DNA from: CAUZRD01 sp963582255
GTDB lineage: Bacteria; Pseudomonadota; Alphaproteobacteria; Rhizobiales; TMED25
DNA: 32,881 nt
Direction of reading: 5' to 3'
Assembly (NCBI GenBank): GCA_963582255.1
Contig: CAUZRD010000003.1
Coordinates: forward strand, 1-32,881
A model generated the notes under the pieces. That model saw only the letters and a program-made list of their open reading frames with translations, was not told the origin of the DNA and searched no databases. Position numbers and translations under genes: made by a program. This document shows, piece after piece, positions 1-7,888 of this stretch; position 1 is the first letter of the stretch, and each line of letters opens with the position of its first letter.

Positions 1-832
1 TATTTTCCAAAACACCAACACCACTAACCTCGATTTTCACTTCATCACCCGCTTTCATATAAATTGGTGGATCGTGAAAATCACCAACCCCATCCGGCGT
101 ACCCGTGATGATAACATCGCCCGGCGCTAGAGGGCAGATCTGGGAGATGTATTCGATCAACTCTGGCACTTTAAAGAGAAGGTCGGACACCTCAGTTTTC
201 TGCATAACTTCACCGTTAAAGCGTGTAGTCAGTATCATATCATCTGGTGAGGGGGCTTCATCGGGCGTGACAATCCAGGGGCCGAAACTACCCGAGCGCC
301 AGAATGTCTTGCCGGGTATGAATTGACTCGTATGGCGCTGATAGTCCCTAACCGAACCTTCATTAAAACAGGAATAACCGGCCACCACATCAAATGCTTC
401 AGCGGCAGGCACATAGCGGCAATGTTTGGAAATCACCACGGCCATTTCACCTTCATAGTCAAGGCGCTCCGAGACTCGCGGCACGATGATATCTTGGCGG
501 TGGGCAACCATTGAATCGGGATAACGGGTAAAAAGCATCGGATACTCTGGGATATCACGACCGGATTCGATGATGTGTTTTTTGTAGTTTAGTCCAAGGC
601 CAAAAATTTTAGACGGCATTGGAATTGGCGGCAAATAGGTGACATCTGAGAGGCTTAAATCACCATCACGATTTTCTACAATCTCGAATATATCACCAAG
701 GCCACAACCCCCAATCATATCGGCAAGGGTTGCCCATTGGTCTCCATGGGATCGGCTTAGATCAACAATCCCATCATCCTTGACAACACCAAAGCCACCG
801 CCTTTTGTAGTTTCGAAACTTACAAGTTTCAT
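1..832 (-). CDS. Fumarylacetoacetate hydrolase (FAH) family protein, 3' end beyond the window
   Basis: The first 277 codons are present and the C-terminus lies beyond the left edge. The ATG at 832 is preceded by GGGAG about 7 nt upstream. An N-terminal lead of about 70 residues is followed by the FAH catalytic fold. Family landmarks are IFGLGLNY (77-84), the metal-binding YEGEMAVV (E127, E129), NEGSVRDYQ (157-165, with Glu where many members have the third metal ligand Asp), GKTFWRSGSFGPW and GTPDGVG (244-250). FAH-family enzymes hydrolyse or hydrate C-C bonds of acyl-pyruvates or 2-keto acids in a divalent-metal-dependent way and act in the cytosol. The adjacent GST, transcribed in the same direction, hints at an aromatic or keto-acid degradation theme, but the substrate cannot be named. 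The family call is firm and the specificity is not. Confidence 0.9.
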   Translation of the reverse strand, partial: MKLVSFETTKGGGFGVVKDDGIVDLSRSHGDQWATLADMIGGCGLGDIFEIVENRDGDLSLSDVTYLPPIPMPSKIFGLGLNYKKHIIESGRDIPEYPMLFTRYPDSMVAHRQDIIVPRVSERLDYEGEMAVVISKHCRYVPAAEAFDVVAGYSCFNEGSVRDYQRHTSQFIPGKTFWRSGSFGPWIVTPDEAPSPDDMILTTRFNGEVMQKTEVSDLLFKVPELIEYISQICPLAPGDVIITGTPDGVGDFHDPPIYMKAGDEVKIEVSGVGVLEN

Positions 833-908
833 ATTTTATCTCCCAACTTCTTTACTTTACCTACCCCAAAACACCACACTCACTAAACGTATAATTTAGC
901 TATTTATT

Positions 909-1703
909 TCAGACAGCATTCCATATGTTGCCCACTTTTTTAATAGCATCACTCCCGTATTTTTTGCGTTCAGCGGCAGTACTATCGCCCCACTCAGCGA
1001 TAGCAGTTTCATATGCCGACCGGGAAGCAATACGTTCGCGCCAAGCACACAAATTTTTAAGATCCAGCCATAGAGGTGCCATTTGAAATGATGCCAGACG
1101 ATCGACATAAACGACAAGAGCAATATCAGCCAACGAATAGGTCTCACCTGCTAGCCAGGGTGAAATAGCTAGCCGAGCATCGATATCACCGAATAGCTTC
1201 TTGAATGTACCGATTGCATCTGCCAACAGCGGGGAACCTAAGCCCTTTTCAATGTTAAGTCGGTCATTATCGCGCCTTACGTGATCACGCATCTTGGTGT
1301 AATATTCATCAAGCTGCTGTTTTGGCTTGGCAAGATAAGCATGACGCGAGACGATACACACGACAATCACCCGGCTTGCGACGTGAACGCCAGAATCAAT
1401 CCGGCGCATCCATTGACGCATCTGGGCGCGCTCGAATGGGTCATCTGGGCGGAGCGGCCGGGTGGGGAAAGAGTCTTCCAAATACTCCAAAATAATTAGA
1501 GATTCGGAGATCGCTCGCTCATTGTGAATGAGCGCCGGAACGAGGCCCAATGGATTGATCTGGTGATAATTTTCAGGCAACTCCGTTGCATCACCGCCAG
1601 CGGTATCGACAATTACATTGTTATAAGAGAGACCCTTCTCATCTAGCGCTAACCTCACACGCTGGCAGGCTGTAGAACGGTCATAGTGGTAAAGCGTCAA
1701 CAT
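909..1703 (-). CDS. Glutathione S-transferase family protein
   Basis: 264 residues from ATG 1703; a GTG at 1706 lies directly in front and is an equally legal start. The N-terminal thioredoxin-fold domain (about 1-80) contains YDRSTACQRVRLAL with a Ser/Cys near the active-site position. It also has the cis-Pro region LGLVPALI and the glutathione-binding ESLIILEYLE. The all-alpha C-terminal domain carries SPWLAGETYSLADIALVVYV, the usual N-capping motif. Members conjugate glutathione or isomerise substrates in the cytosol; a maleylacetoacetate isomerase-like role would fit the neighbouring FAH gene but is inference. A gap of 76 bp separates it from the FAH gene on the same strand, so they may be co-transcribed. 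The insertion between the two domains (about residues 108-150) is longer than in compact GSTs. Confidence 0.87.
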   Translation of the reverse strand: MLTLYHYDRSTACQRVRLALDEKGLSYNNVIVDTAGGDATELPENYHQINPLGLVPALIHNERAISESLIILEYLEDSFPTRPLRPDDPFERAQMRQWMRRIDSGVHVASRVIVVCIVSRHAYLAKPKQQLDEYYTKMRDHVRRDNDRLNIEKGLGSPLLADAIGTFKKLFGDIDARLAISPWLAGETYSLADIALVVYVDRLASFQMAPLWLDLKNLCAWRERIASRSAYETAIAEWGDSTAAERKKYGSDAIKKVGNIWNAV

Positions 1704-1808
1704 CACATAGGCCCTTTCGGCTACTGACAGATTCCTAGAGAAAAGCAGACTATATTAACCGACAAGGCATTATCGAACCTTGAGAGAAAAAATAATAAGG
1801 AGACCACA

Positions 1809-2348
1809 ATGGTGGCATCGATTAGACGAGTTGTGACTGGTCATGATGCAAACGGCAGGGCAGTAGTTATTGAAGATGCAAATGCCAGTGACGTCCTACA
1901 AAGTAAGGCACGACCAGGTGTTGCACTGACTAATTTATGGACTAGCGAAGTAATGCCGCTTCGATACGATGACAAAGGTGGCGTCCAAAGTAATGATTTT
2001 ATCATGTTTCCCAGCCAAATGGGCACAGTGTTTCGCATCTCATCGTTTGAGCCAGAAAATCAAGATACCGCAAAAACGCTCGATGGCCGCCAATATTTTA
2101 CTGAAACAGGGGCAGGAGAGGTCGCAACCGGAAGTGAGCGTCATGCGTTCATGCATCGCACAGAAACGCTCGACTATGCGATCGTTCTCGAAGGTGAGAT
2201 CATGCTTTTGCTAGATGATGAGGATGTTAAGCTGAAGACTGGTGATGTCATAGTACAGCGGGGGACCAACCATGCCTGGTGCAACCGCGGCACGACTACT
2301 TGCCGCATCGCCTTTATTCTGATCGGAGCCAAAGGTAAGCGTCAATAA
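1809..2348 (+). CDS. Cupin-domain protein
   Basis: 179 residues; the ATG has AAGGAG about 6 nt upstream. The N-terminal half has no recognisable motif. The C-terminal half is a single cupin barrel: motif 1 appears as HRTETLDYAIVLEGE and motif 2 as GDVIVQRGTNHAWCN. Motif 1 has one His (HRT) rather than the usual HxH, so metal binding may be incomplete. It is divergent from the GST gene and stands alone. Cupins of this layout occur as small oxygenases, isomerases or ligand-binding proteins in catabolic clusters, and no substrate can be read from the sequence. Confidence 0.85.
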   Translation: MVASIRRVVTGHDANGRAVVIEDANASDVLQSKARPGVALTNLWTSEVMPLRYDDKGGVQSNDFIMFPSQMGTVFRISSFEPENQDTAKTLDGRQYFTETGAGEVATGSERHAFMHRTETLDYAIVLEGEIMLLLDDEDVKLKTGDVIVQRGTNHAWCNRGTTTCRIAFILIGAKGKRQ

Positions 2349-2471
2349 GCGAAGTTAGCAGGCGAAAAGCCCCACGCAAGCGTTAATTCATTTGGTATCC
2401 AATTATTAAGCAAGCAATCTTTAGATAGCTGTGTGCCTACGCAACCATCGCTTCGCATGCACCAAATCCGA

Positions 2472-3326
2472 TCAGAACGGGGCTTCTTCAGCCTCTATAT
2501 TGATGCGGTGCATACGCCTTCTATGGCCCGCATAATCATCAATTGCATAATGCTGGGTGCAGCGATTATCCCAGATTGCGAGAGAACCGAGTCCCCAAGC
2601 CAATCTGCAGGTGAACTCAGGGCGGATTGCATGATCACGCAGATAGCTCAATATGGGTTGGCTCTCTTCATGACTCAGATCTTCAAAACGGACGATGTGA
2701 CTACTGAAATAAAGTGCTTTTCTGCCAGTATCTGGATGGGTGCGAACAATCGGATGCACATTGCCAGTTGCACCGCCATCATTAGTGCGCTCCATCACCG
2801 AAAGCTCGCTCCAGCGCGCGCGTTGGCGCTCACCTAGATAAACCGCGTTCATGTCATCCAACATATTCTTCATGCCATCCGACAGCATCTCATAGGCCCC
2901 ATAGCCGTCAGAAAACATGGTGTCACCGCCCACTTTCGGCAATTCTAGCGCATAAAGCATTGTTGCTTTCGGCGGGACAGGATTGAAGCTTCCATCTGAA
3001 TGCCAAGCGTTACCGAATGCATAAGTATCTTTTTCAGTCTTCAGTATTTCAAGCACTTCGGGATGAGACTCAAGTCCCTTCATAAACGGGTAAATATTGA
3101 TTGCACCCCACATCTTAGCAAACGCCAGATATTGATCGGTGGTTAACTTCTGATCTCGAATAATAATAACCTGATGATCTGTAAAGGCGCGGTAGATTTT
3201 GCCAAACCCCTCAGAATCTAGCTTGGCTACATTAACTCCGGTGATCTCCGCACCGAGCGATCCAGCGAGCGGCCGCACGGCAAGGCTATCATTATCGACT
3301 TGGGAAACCTGTGCAGTTTGGATCAT
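2472..3326 (-). CDS. TauD/TfdA-family Fe(II)/2-oxoglutarate dioxygenase
   Basis: 284 residues, a typical length for TauD/TfdA; the ATG is preceded by AGGA at 10-13 nt. The iron facial triad is visible: H109-S-D111 in AWHSDGSF and the distal His near residue 259 in TQHYAIDDY. The 2-oxoglutarate-binding Arg lies in the GHRRRMHRI segment. The family couples 2-oxoglutarate decarboxylation to hydroxylation of taurine, 2,4-D, alkyl sulfates or similar small acids. No sulfonate transporter or regulator is adjacent, so the substrate is unknown. It is a monocistronic gene on the minus strand, convergent with the cupin. A second, divergent TauD-like protein lies at 17.7-18.7 kb. Confidence 0.92.
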   Translation of the reverse strand: MIQTAQVSQVDNDSLAVRPLAGSLGAEITGVNVAKLDSEGFGKIYRAFTDHQVIIIRDQKLTTDQYLAFAKMWGAINIYPFMKGLESHPEVLEILKTEKDTYAFGNAWHSDGSFNPVPPKATMLYALELPKVGGDTMFSDGYGAYEMLSDGMKNMLDDMNAVYLGERQRARWSELSVMERTNDGGATGNVHPIVRTHPDTGRKALYFSSHIVRFEDLSHEESQPILSYLRDHAIRPEFTCRLAWGLGSLAIWDNRCTQHYAIDDYAGHRRRMHRINIEAEEAPF

Positions 3327-3540
3327 TTTTCTGGTCCTAGGTTATCATCAGCGCATCAACACCCGACGGGTATCTGAGTTATAGTCTAGACAAGACCGTC
3401 ATGAAAACACGAAACATTAAACTTTTTTATGCCGGTTTAGCGCACCACTTTCTCTCATGCATTCACCCAGATTTTTAATGCACTTACCACTACCATCAAC
3501 ATCCGTTCGATCGAGGGCCCACGAGATAAGAAGGGGCTGT

Positions 3541-3614
3541 TGGAGCGGGTGAAGGGAATCGAACCCTCATCTTCAGCTTGGGAAGCTGCGACTCTACCAT
3601 TGAGCTACACCCGC
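3541..3614 (-). tRNA. tRNA-Gly (anticodon CCC)
   Basis: On the minus strand the 74-nt sequence folds as a cloverleaf with acceptor stem GCGGGTG/CACCCGC and an encoded CCA end. The D-arm is GCTC-AATGGTA-GAGT, the anticodon loop is TTCCCAA (anticodon CCC, reading GGG) and the T-arm contains GGTTCGATTCC. It closely resembles E. coli glyU. The first anticodon-stem pair (27-43) is a G-A mismatch; the remaining four pairs are canonical. Confidence 0.95.
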
Positions 3615-3745
3615 ATCACCACAGCGCTAATCTACGTCTCCTCCTCCACACTGCCAAGTGCACACATTTGCGTCAACGACTAGCGCCGCGTGGCTCTAGC
3701 AGTTAAGAAACTGTGGTAATCACAAATGACATTGCCAATACAATT

Positions 3746-4747
3746 ATGAGAAAAATACTTATTGATCAGCACACCAACATTCCCCTTGGCACTCATAAAT
3801 TCCAGAACCCGCGATTGACTGCCGGTGGCGCGATGCGGGCTTCGGTAAAGCTTGATCGGCTGGAAACGATTTGGTTCAATACCGGCACCCAGTGCAACAT
3901 CGAATGCGTTAACTGCTATATACAATCCAGCCCGACAAACGACAGGCTTTCCTATTTGACTCTTGATGAAGTGCGCAAGCTTCTCGATGAGGTTGCCTCG
4001 CTACAACTGGCAACACGCGAGATTGCGTTTACCGGCGGTGAGCCGTTCATGAATCCGCATTTTATGGACATGGTCTATCTAGCGCTATCCCGAGGATTTG
4101 AGGTGCTTGTTCTGACCAATGCCATGCAGCCACTACAGCGCCCGAAAGTCCAAAAAGATCTGCTTGCCGCAGCAGCAAAATTTGGCCACCATTTGACCAT
4201 TCGCGTCAGCCTCGACCATTATCTTAAGGACCAGCATGAGACCGAGCGCGGCGTTGGAAGTTATGAAGTTACTCTTACTGGCATCGACTGGCTGTCGCGG
4301 CATGGTTTCCAGATCCATCTAGCCGGGCGCAACTGCTGGAGCGAGGATGAAGCGGAACTGCGAGCGGGTTACCGCGCATTAGTTAGCCAGCGGGGCTGGT
4401 GTGTCGATACAGAAAACCCAGCAGAGCTGGTAATTTTTCCTGAATTGGATGAGCAATACGACGTTCCGGAAATTACCACTGAGTGCTGGTCTTCACTCGG
4501 AATAGACCCGAGTTCGATGATGTGCGCGACTAGCCGAATGGTAGTTAAACGCCGCGGCGATGATGTCCCACAAATTACACCCTGCACCCTGTTGCCCTAT
4601 GATAAGCAGTTCAACATGGGCACAACTCTCAAAGAATCCCTGACTACCACGCAAGGAGCAATCGAAAACGGCAGTGTGCGGCTTAATCATCCCCATTGCG
4701 CTAAATTTTGCGTGCTTGGTGGCGGCTCGTGTTCAGTTGAGGGTTAG
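3746..4747 (+). CDS. Radical SAM domain protein
   Basis: 333 residues from ATG 3746. The frame is open back to a GTG at 3713, and another ATG at 3833 lies just before the conserved domain; none has a strong Shine-Dalgarno site, so the start is uncertain. The [4Fe-4S]/SAM motif is CNIECVNC (C50, C54, C57), followed by the SAM-binding FTGGEPFMNP and a beta-strand ending VLVLTNAM. The C-terminal part has further cysteines (PCTLLPYD, then HCAKFCVLGGGSC) that could bind a second, SPASM-like cluster. Radical SAM enzymes generate a 5'-deoxyadenosyl radical for peptide, RNA or metabolite modification. No precursor peptide or partner is adjacent, so the reaction is unknown. It is convergent with dcd, with 9 bp between stops. 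Confidence 0.88.
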   Translation: MRKILIDQHTNIPLGTHKFQNPRLTAGGAMRASVKLDRLETIWFNTGTQCNIECVNCYIQSSPTNDRLSYLTLDEVRKLLDEVASLQLATREIAFTGGEPFMNPHFMDMVYLALSRGFEVLVLTNAMQPLQRPKVQKDLLAAAAKFGHHLTIRVSLDHYLKDQHETERGVGSYEVTLTGIDWLSRHGFQIHLAGRNCWSEDEAELRAGYRALVSQRGWCVDTENPAELVIFPELDEQYDVPEITTECWSSLGIDPSSMMCATSRMVVKRRGDDVPQITPCTLLPYDKQFNMGTTLKESLTTTQGAIENGSVRLNHPHCAKFCVLGGGSCSVEG

Positions 4748-4756
4748 CCAAACCGA

Positions 4757-5911
4757 TCAGCCAGCGCGAAAATGCTTTGAAAGTTTTAGTCCCTGGGCCT
4801 GATAGTGTGATCCCATCCCCGCACCATAGGTGCGCGAGGGCGGTTCAATCAATAGTTCATAGCGTAAGCGCCCGATCGGCTGCTTGTTCTCCAGCACGAA
4901 TGGCACTTCGTGGCTACGAACTTCCAATACAGCTCGGCTTCCTGCCCCGCCAGAGGGAGAGTAACCAAATCCAGGATCAAAAAATCCAGCGTAGTGCACT
5001 CTAAATTCACCCATCGTTGGATCGATTGGTACCATTTCAGCAGCATGATCAGGTGGAATCTGGATCGCTTCGCTTGAGCGCAAGATATAAAACTCGTTCG
5101 GATCTAAGATGATCTGGCCTAATTTTGGCTTGTAGATAGGCTCCCAATAATCATCGACTTCCAAACTGTCCGGACGATCAAAATCAATCGGCGGCGCATA
5201 ACGGCGGGCTCGAAAGCCGACCCGTCCATCGCGGTCTGCATCACCAATGGAAACACTCAAGACCAGCCCATCGCGCACATGCATCTTACCATCCACGAGC
5301 CCGACGCCAAATTTATCTACCAGTTTTTTGTGGAGTGCGCGCAGATCGGCATCGTTCAAGAAGCTCCCCGATGAAAAATTATGCGAGGCACTGTGCTGCC
5401 TAAATCGCATTTGGAGAAGACGCGTTCCGGTGCGCAGCTTAACCGAGAAAGTACGTGGAGAGACCTCCGCATAAAGTGGCCCAGAAAATCCAGCTTCTAC
5501 CGCATCAAATCCATCAGTCCCATCGGCAATCAAGCGGGTGAATATATCGAGCCGGCCAGTCGAACTTTTAGGATTGGCGGAGGCTGACACATTATCCGGC
5601 AGATTTAGTCTTTCGATAATGGGGATAAGATAAACACAACCCTTCTCCAGCACAGCACCATCGGTAAGATCAAATTCATGGTCTGCAAGCGTCTCAAGTC
5701 GTGCCTGGACACTACGCCCACGTCCTGGGAGAAAGCTGCCTCTTATACGATAGGCACTCGTACCTAGCCTGAGATCAAGGCTAGCAGGCTGCACCTGTTC
5801 GTCCAAGAACGGACGCTCGGCGGCAGTGATGATCCCCTGCGAGATGAACTCGTCGATCATGCTATCTGGAACCAATGCGGCGCCAGGACTAATGGTGGTA
5901 TGAGAAGACAT
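4757..5911 (-). CDS. dcd: 2'-deoxycytidine 5'-triphosphate deaminase (long form)
   Basis: 384 residues, about twice the length of the E. coli enzyme, matching the long dCTP deaminase of alphaproteobacteria in which the dUTPase-like fold is duplicated. The first half contains QPASLDLRLGTSAYRIRG and the nucleotide/active-site stretch NPKSSTGRLDIFTRLI. It then has AGFSGPLYAEV. The second half repeats the fold around ILDPNEFYILRSSEAIQIP, MGEFRVHYAGFFDPGFG and RAVLEVRSHEVPF. The enzyme converts dCTP to dUTP, feeding dTMP synthesis. The ATG at 5911 has no clear Shine-Dalgarno site. It is a single gene, convergent with the radical SAM gene. Confidence 0.93.
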   Translation of the reverse strand: MSSHTTISPGAALVPDSMIDEFISQGIITAAERPFLDEQVQPASLDLRLGTSAYRIRGSFLPGRGRSVQARLETLADHEFDLTDGAVLEKGCVYLIPIIERLNLPDNVSASANPKSSTGRLDIFTRLIADGTDGFDAVEAGFSGPLYAEVSPRTFSVKLRTGTRLLQMRFRQHSASHNFSSGSFLNDADLRALHKKLVDKFGVGLVDGKMHVRDGLVLSVSIGDADRDGRVGFRARRYAPPIDFDRPDSLEVDDYWEPIYKPKLGQIILDPNEFYILRSSEAIQIPPDHAAEMVPIDPTMGEFRVHYAGFFDPGFGYSPSGGAGSRAVLEVRSHEVPFVLENKQPIGRLRYELLIEPPSRTYGAGMGSHYQAQGLKLSKHFRAG

Positions 5912-6016
5912 GCACTATCTAAAGTGACGGTTGATAGCCCTTGCGTCAATCTTTGAAAGGGCACCATTAGTGATGGTCCCCAAGCAAGTGTATTCACCTG
6001 TGGAAAGACTGCTAGC

Positions 6017-6046
6017 TTGACGCCCCGATGGGAGTAAAGATATAAT
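6017..6046 (+). promoter_or_regulatory. Sigma-70-like promoter of the metZ leader
   Basis: TTGACG (6017-6022) and TATAAT (6041-6046) are separated by 18 bp. This places the transcription start near 6053, immediately before the first paired base of the SAM-II aptamer, as expected for a riboswitch leader. The assignment is from the sequence alone. Confidence 0.75.
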
Positions 6047-6054
6047 TTTTACAA

Positions 6055-6113
6055 TTGTGGTCATTTGAGCCGGCCGGCTTGCAGCCACGTAAAATAAGTT
6101 GCTAAAAGGTCGG
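6055..6113 (+). promoter_or_regulatory. SAM-II riboswitch
   Basis: P1 is formed by GTGG (6057-6060) and CCAC (6085-6088). The loop begins TCATTTGA and ends CTTGCAG just before the 3' strand of P1, and the 3' tail carries the family hallmark GCTAAAAGG (6101-6109). The pseudoknot can form between CCGGCC (6070-6075) and GGTCGG (6108-6113), six pairs including one G-U. SAM-II aptamers bind S-adenosylmethionine and repress methionine-synthesis genes, chiefly in alphaproteobacteria. The position upstream of metZ supports the call. A strong terminator follows 8 nt later, suggesting transcriptional rather than purely translational control. Confidence 0.87.
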
Positions 6114-6121
6114 GTGATATG

Positions 6122-6147
6122 AACCCGGCAGTTGGCCGGGTTTTTTT
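6122..6147 (+). terminator. Intrinsic terminator (riboswitch expression platform)
   Basis: AACCCGGC (6122-6129) pairs perfectly with GCCGGGTT (6135-6142) around a 5-nt loop and is followed by an unbroken T run to 6147. It lies between the SAM-II aptamer and the metZ start, so it most likely attenuates metZ transcription. Its 5' arm can alternatively pair with 6109-6115, forming an antiterminator hairpin. Confidence 0.88.
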
Positions 6148-6197
6148 ATGGCCGACCCATGTTCGAAGCAACAAAGCTTATGCTGGGAGAAGTAAGG

Positions 6198-7397
6198 ATG
6201 GGAACGAGACCGAGGGATAACAAAGCATGGTGTGCCGCCACAAGAATGGTACATGCAGGCGGGCGTCGTTCACAATATGGAGAAACTTCCGAGGCATTAT
6301 TTTTAACCTCTGGGTTTGTTTATAATGGACCCGCCGAAGCCGAGGCGCGCTTTAAGGGAGAGGCTGATGGATTTATTTATTCGCGCTACGCAAATCCCAC
6401 ATTATCAACACTCGAAGATCGCCTGACTGCGCTTGAGGGTGCGGAGGCGGCCCGCCTGACAGCAAGCGGAATGGCCGCGGTCGCAGCATCTATTTTCTCC
6501 AACCTAAAAGCTGGAGACCATATTGTTGCCGGCGATGCCCTATTTGGCTCCTCACTCTACATTTTGGAGGAGTTAATTCCAAGGTTTGGCATGAGCGCAA
6601 CCATGGTGCGATGCACGAACAATCAAGCTTGGGAAGAGGCAATCCGCCCGGAAACCAAGATGCTGTTTTTTGAAACACCAACCAATCCAACTCTGGAAAT
6701 CGTCGATATGGATTTTGTTGGTAAATTAGGTGCCAAGATCGGCGCTACAGTGGTAGTCGATAATGTATTTTCCACACCATTTCGCCAACGCCCTATGAAA
6801 TACGGAGCAGACATTGTAGTCTATTCAGCGACCAAACATATTGATGGCCAAGGCCGGTGTCTGGGCGGTGCTATATTAGGCCAGGCGGACTATATCGAAG
6901 GGCCGCTGCACAATTATCTTAAACATACCGGTCCAGCCCTAAGCCCCTTTAATGCCTGGGTGATGCTAAAGGGCCTAGAAACCTTACAAGTACGCAGCGA
7001 CCGGCACATTGAGAGCGCCGCCATAATTGCCGATTATCTGGCCAATCGCACAGACGTTGCCAGGGTATATTATCCCGGCCGCATTGATCATCCTCAGCAT
7101 GAGATTGCCCAGCGTCAGATGGACGGCGGCGGACCACTAATTGCATTTGATTTCGGCGGTGGCAAGGAACCCGCATTTAAATTCCTAGACAATCTAAAAC
7201 TCATTCTAATTTCAAATAATTTGGGCGATTCCAAAAGTCTTATCACCCATCCCGCCACCACGACACATCTGCGGGTTGCACCTGAGCAAAGGGCCATTTT
7301 GGGGATCAGCGAAGGGCTAGTTAGATTGTCAGTAGGGCTGGAGGATCCCCACGATATTATTCAAGATTTGGAACAAGCGCTCAACTCTGTGGACTGA
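6198..7397 (+). CDS. metZ: O-succinylhomoserine sulfhydrylase
   Basis: 399 residues from ATG 6198, chosen because GGGAG lies 9-10 nt upstream and earlier in-frame starts sit on or just after the terminator. The protein is a Cys/Met-metabolism PLP enzyme. Visible landmarks are FIYSRYANPT (59-68), LTASGMAAV, the FFETPTNPT segment, the PLP-binding Asp in VVVDNVFSTP and the Schiff-base lysine K213 in YSATKHIDGQGR. The C-terminal region has SLITHPATTTH and GLVRLSVGLEDP. MetZ converts O-succinylhomoserine and sulfide to homocysteine in methionine biosynthesis. Regulation by the upstream SAM-II riboswitch agrees with this function. Cystathionine gamma-synthase is the nearest alternative, but the HIDGQGR active-site context and the riboswitch favour MetZ. 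Confidence 0.92.
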   Translation: MGTRPRDNKAWCAATRMVHAGGRRSQYGETSEALFLTSGFVYNGPAEAEARFKGEADGFIYSRYANPTLSTLEDRLTALEGAEAARLTASGMAAVAASIFSNLKAGDHIVAGDALFGSSLYILEELIPRFGMSATMVRCTNNQAWEEAIRPETKMLFFETPTNPTLEIVDMDFVGKLGAKIGATVVVDNVFSTPFRQRPMKYGADIVVYSATKHIDGQGRCLGGAILGQADYIEGPLHNYLKHTGPALSPFNAWVMLKGLETLQVRSDRHIESAAIIADYLANRTDVARVYYPGRIDHPQHEIAQRQMDGGGPLIAFDFGGGKEPAFKFLDNLKLILISNNLGDSKSLITHPATTTHLRVAPEQRAILGISEGLVRLSVGLEDPHDIIQDLEQALNSVD

Positions 7398-7477
7398 TGG
7401 TCCACATTCCCCTAGCCGGGGTGGGCGGGCTTGGCTAAAGTATAACAATTATAAGGCCAGCGTATGTGGGAGATGGG

Positions 7478-7870
7478 ATGTATAAAAACATAGATAGATC
7501 TATTACAGTAAATGTTGAACCCATCTATCTAGAAGATGAATCGGAACCTGATCGGGACTATTTCCTGTGGGCTTATACAATCAACATCGAAAATCTGGGT
7601 GCAGATGTGATCTGCCTGCGCTCGAGGCATTGGCGGATAACCGATCGGAATGGTCAAGTTCAGGAAGTGCGCGGTGACGGAGTGGTCGGCGAACAGCCGG
7701 TCCTCAATCCCGGTGAAAGTTTCGAATACACCAGCGGCGTACCGCTCACAACACCATCCGGGATCATGGTGGGTGCCTATGTCATGGAGACAGCGGCGGG
7801 TGATAGTTTTACCGTCGACATTCCCGCGTTTTCTCTCGACAGCCCCTTTGATAGTCACCGAGTTCACTAA
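7478..7870 (+). CDS. apaG: ApaG domain protein
   Basis: 130 residues from ATG 7478, with GGGAG 5-9 nt upstream; an in-frame GTG at 7466 is less likely. It is a single beta-sandwich ApaG/DUF525 domain. Conserved segments are YTINIENLG, LRSRHWRITDRNG, VRGDGVVGEQPVLNPGE and YTSGVPLTTPSGIMVGAY, the last close to the family signature. The family is historically linked to cobalt/magnesium resistance and diadenosine tetraphosphate levels, and its biochemical role is unsettled. It lies 80 bp after metZ, an adjacency common in alphaproteobacteria, so it is probably co-transcribed and under the same riboswitch. Confidence 0.93.
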   Translation: MYKNIDRSITVNVEPIYLEDESEPDRDYFLWAYTINIENLGADVICLRSRHWRITDRNGQVQEVRGDGVVGEQPVLNPGESFEYTSGVPLTTPSGIMVGAYVMETAAGDSFTVDIPAFSLDSPFDSHRVH

Positions 7871-7888
7871 CCAGCTACATCAGTTTTC

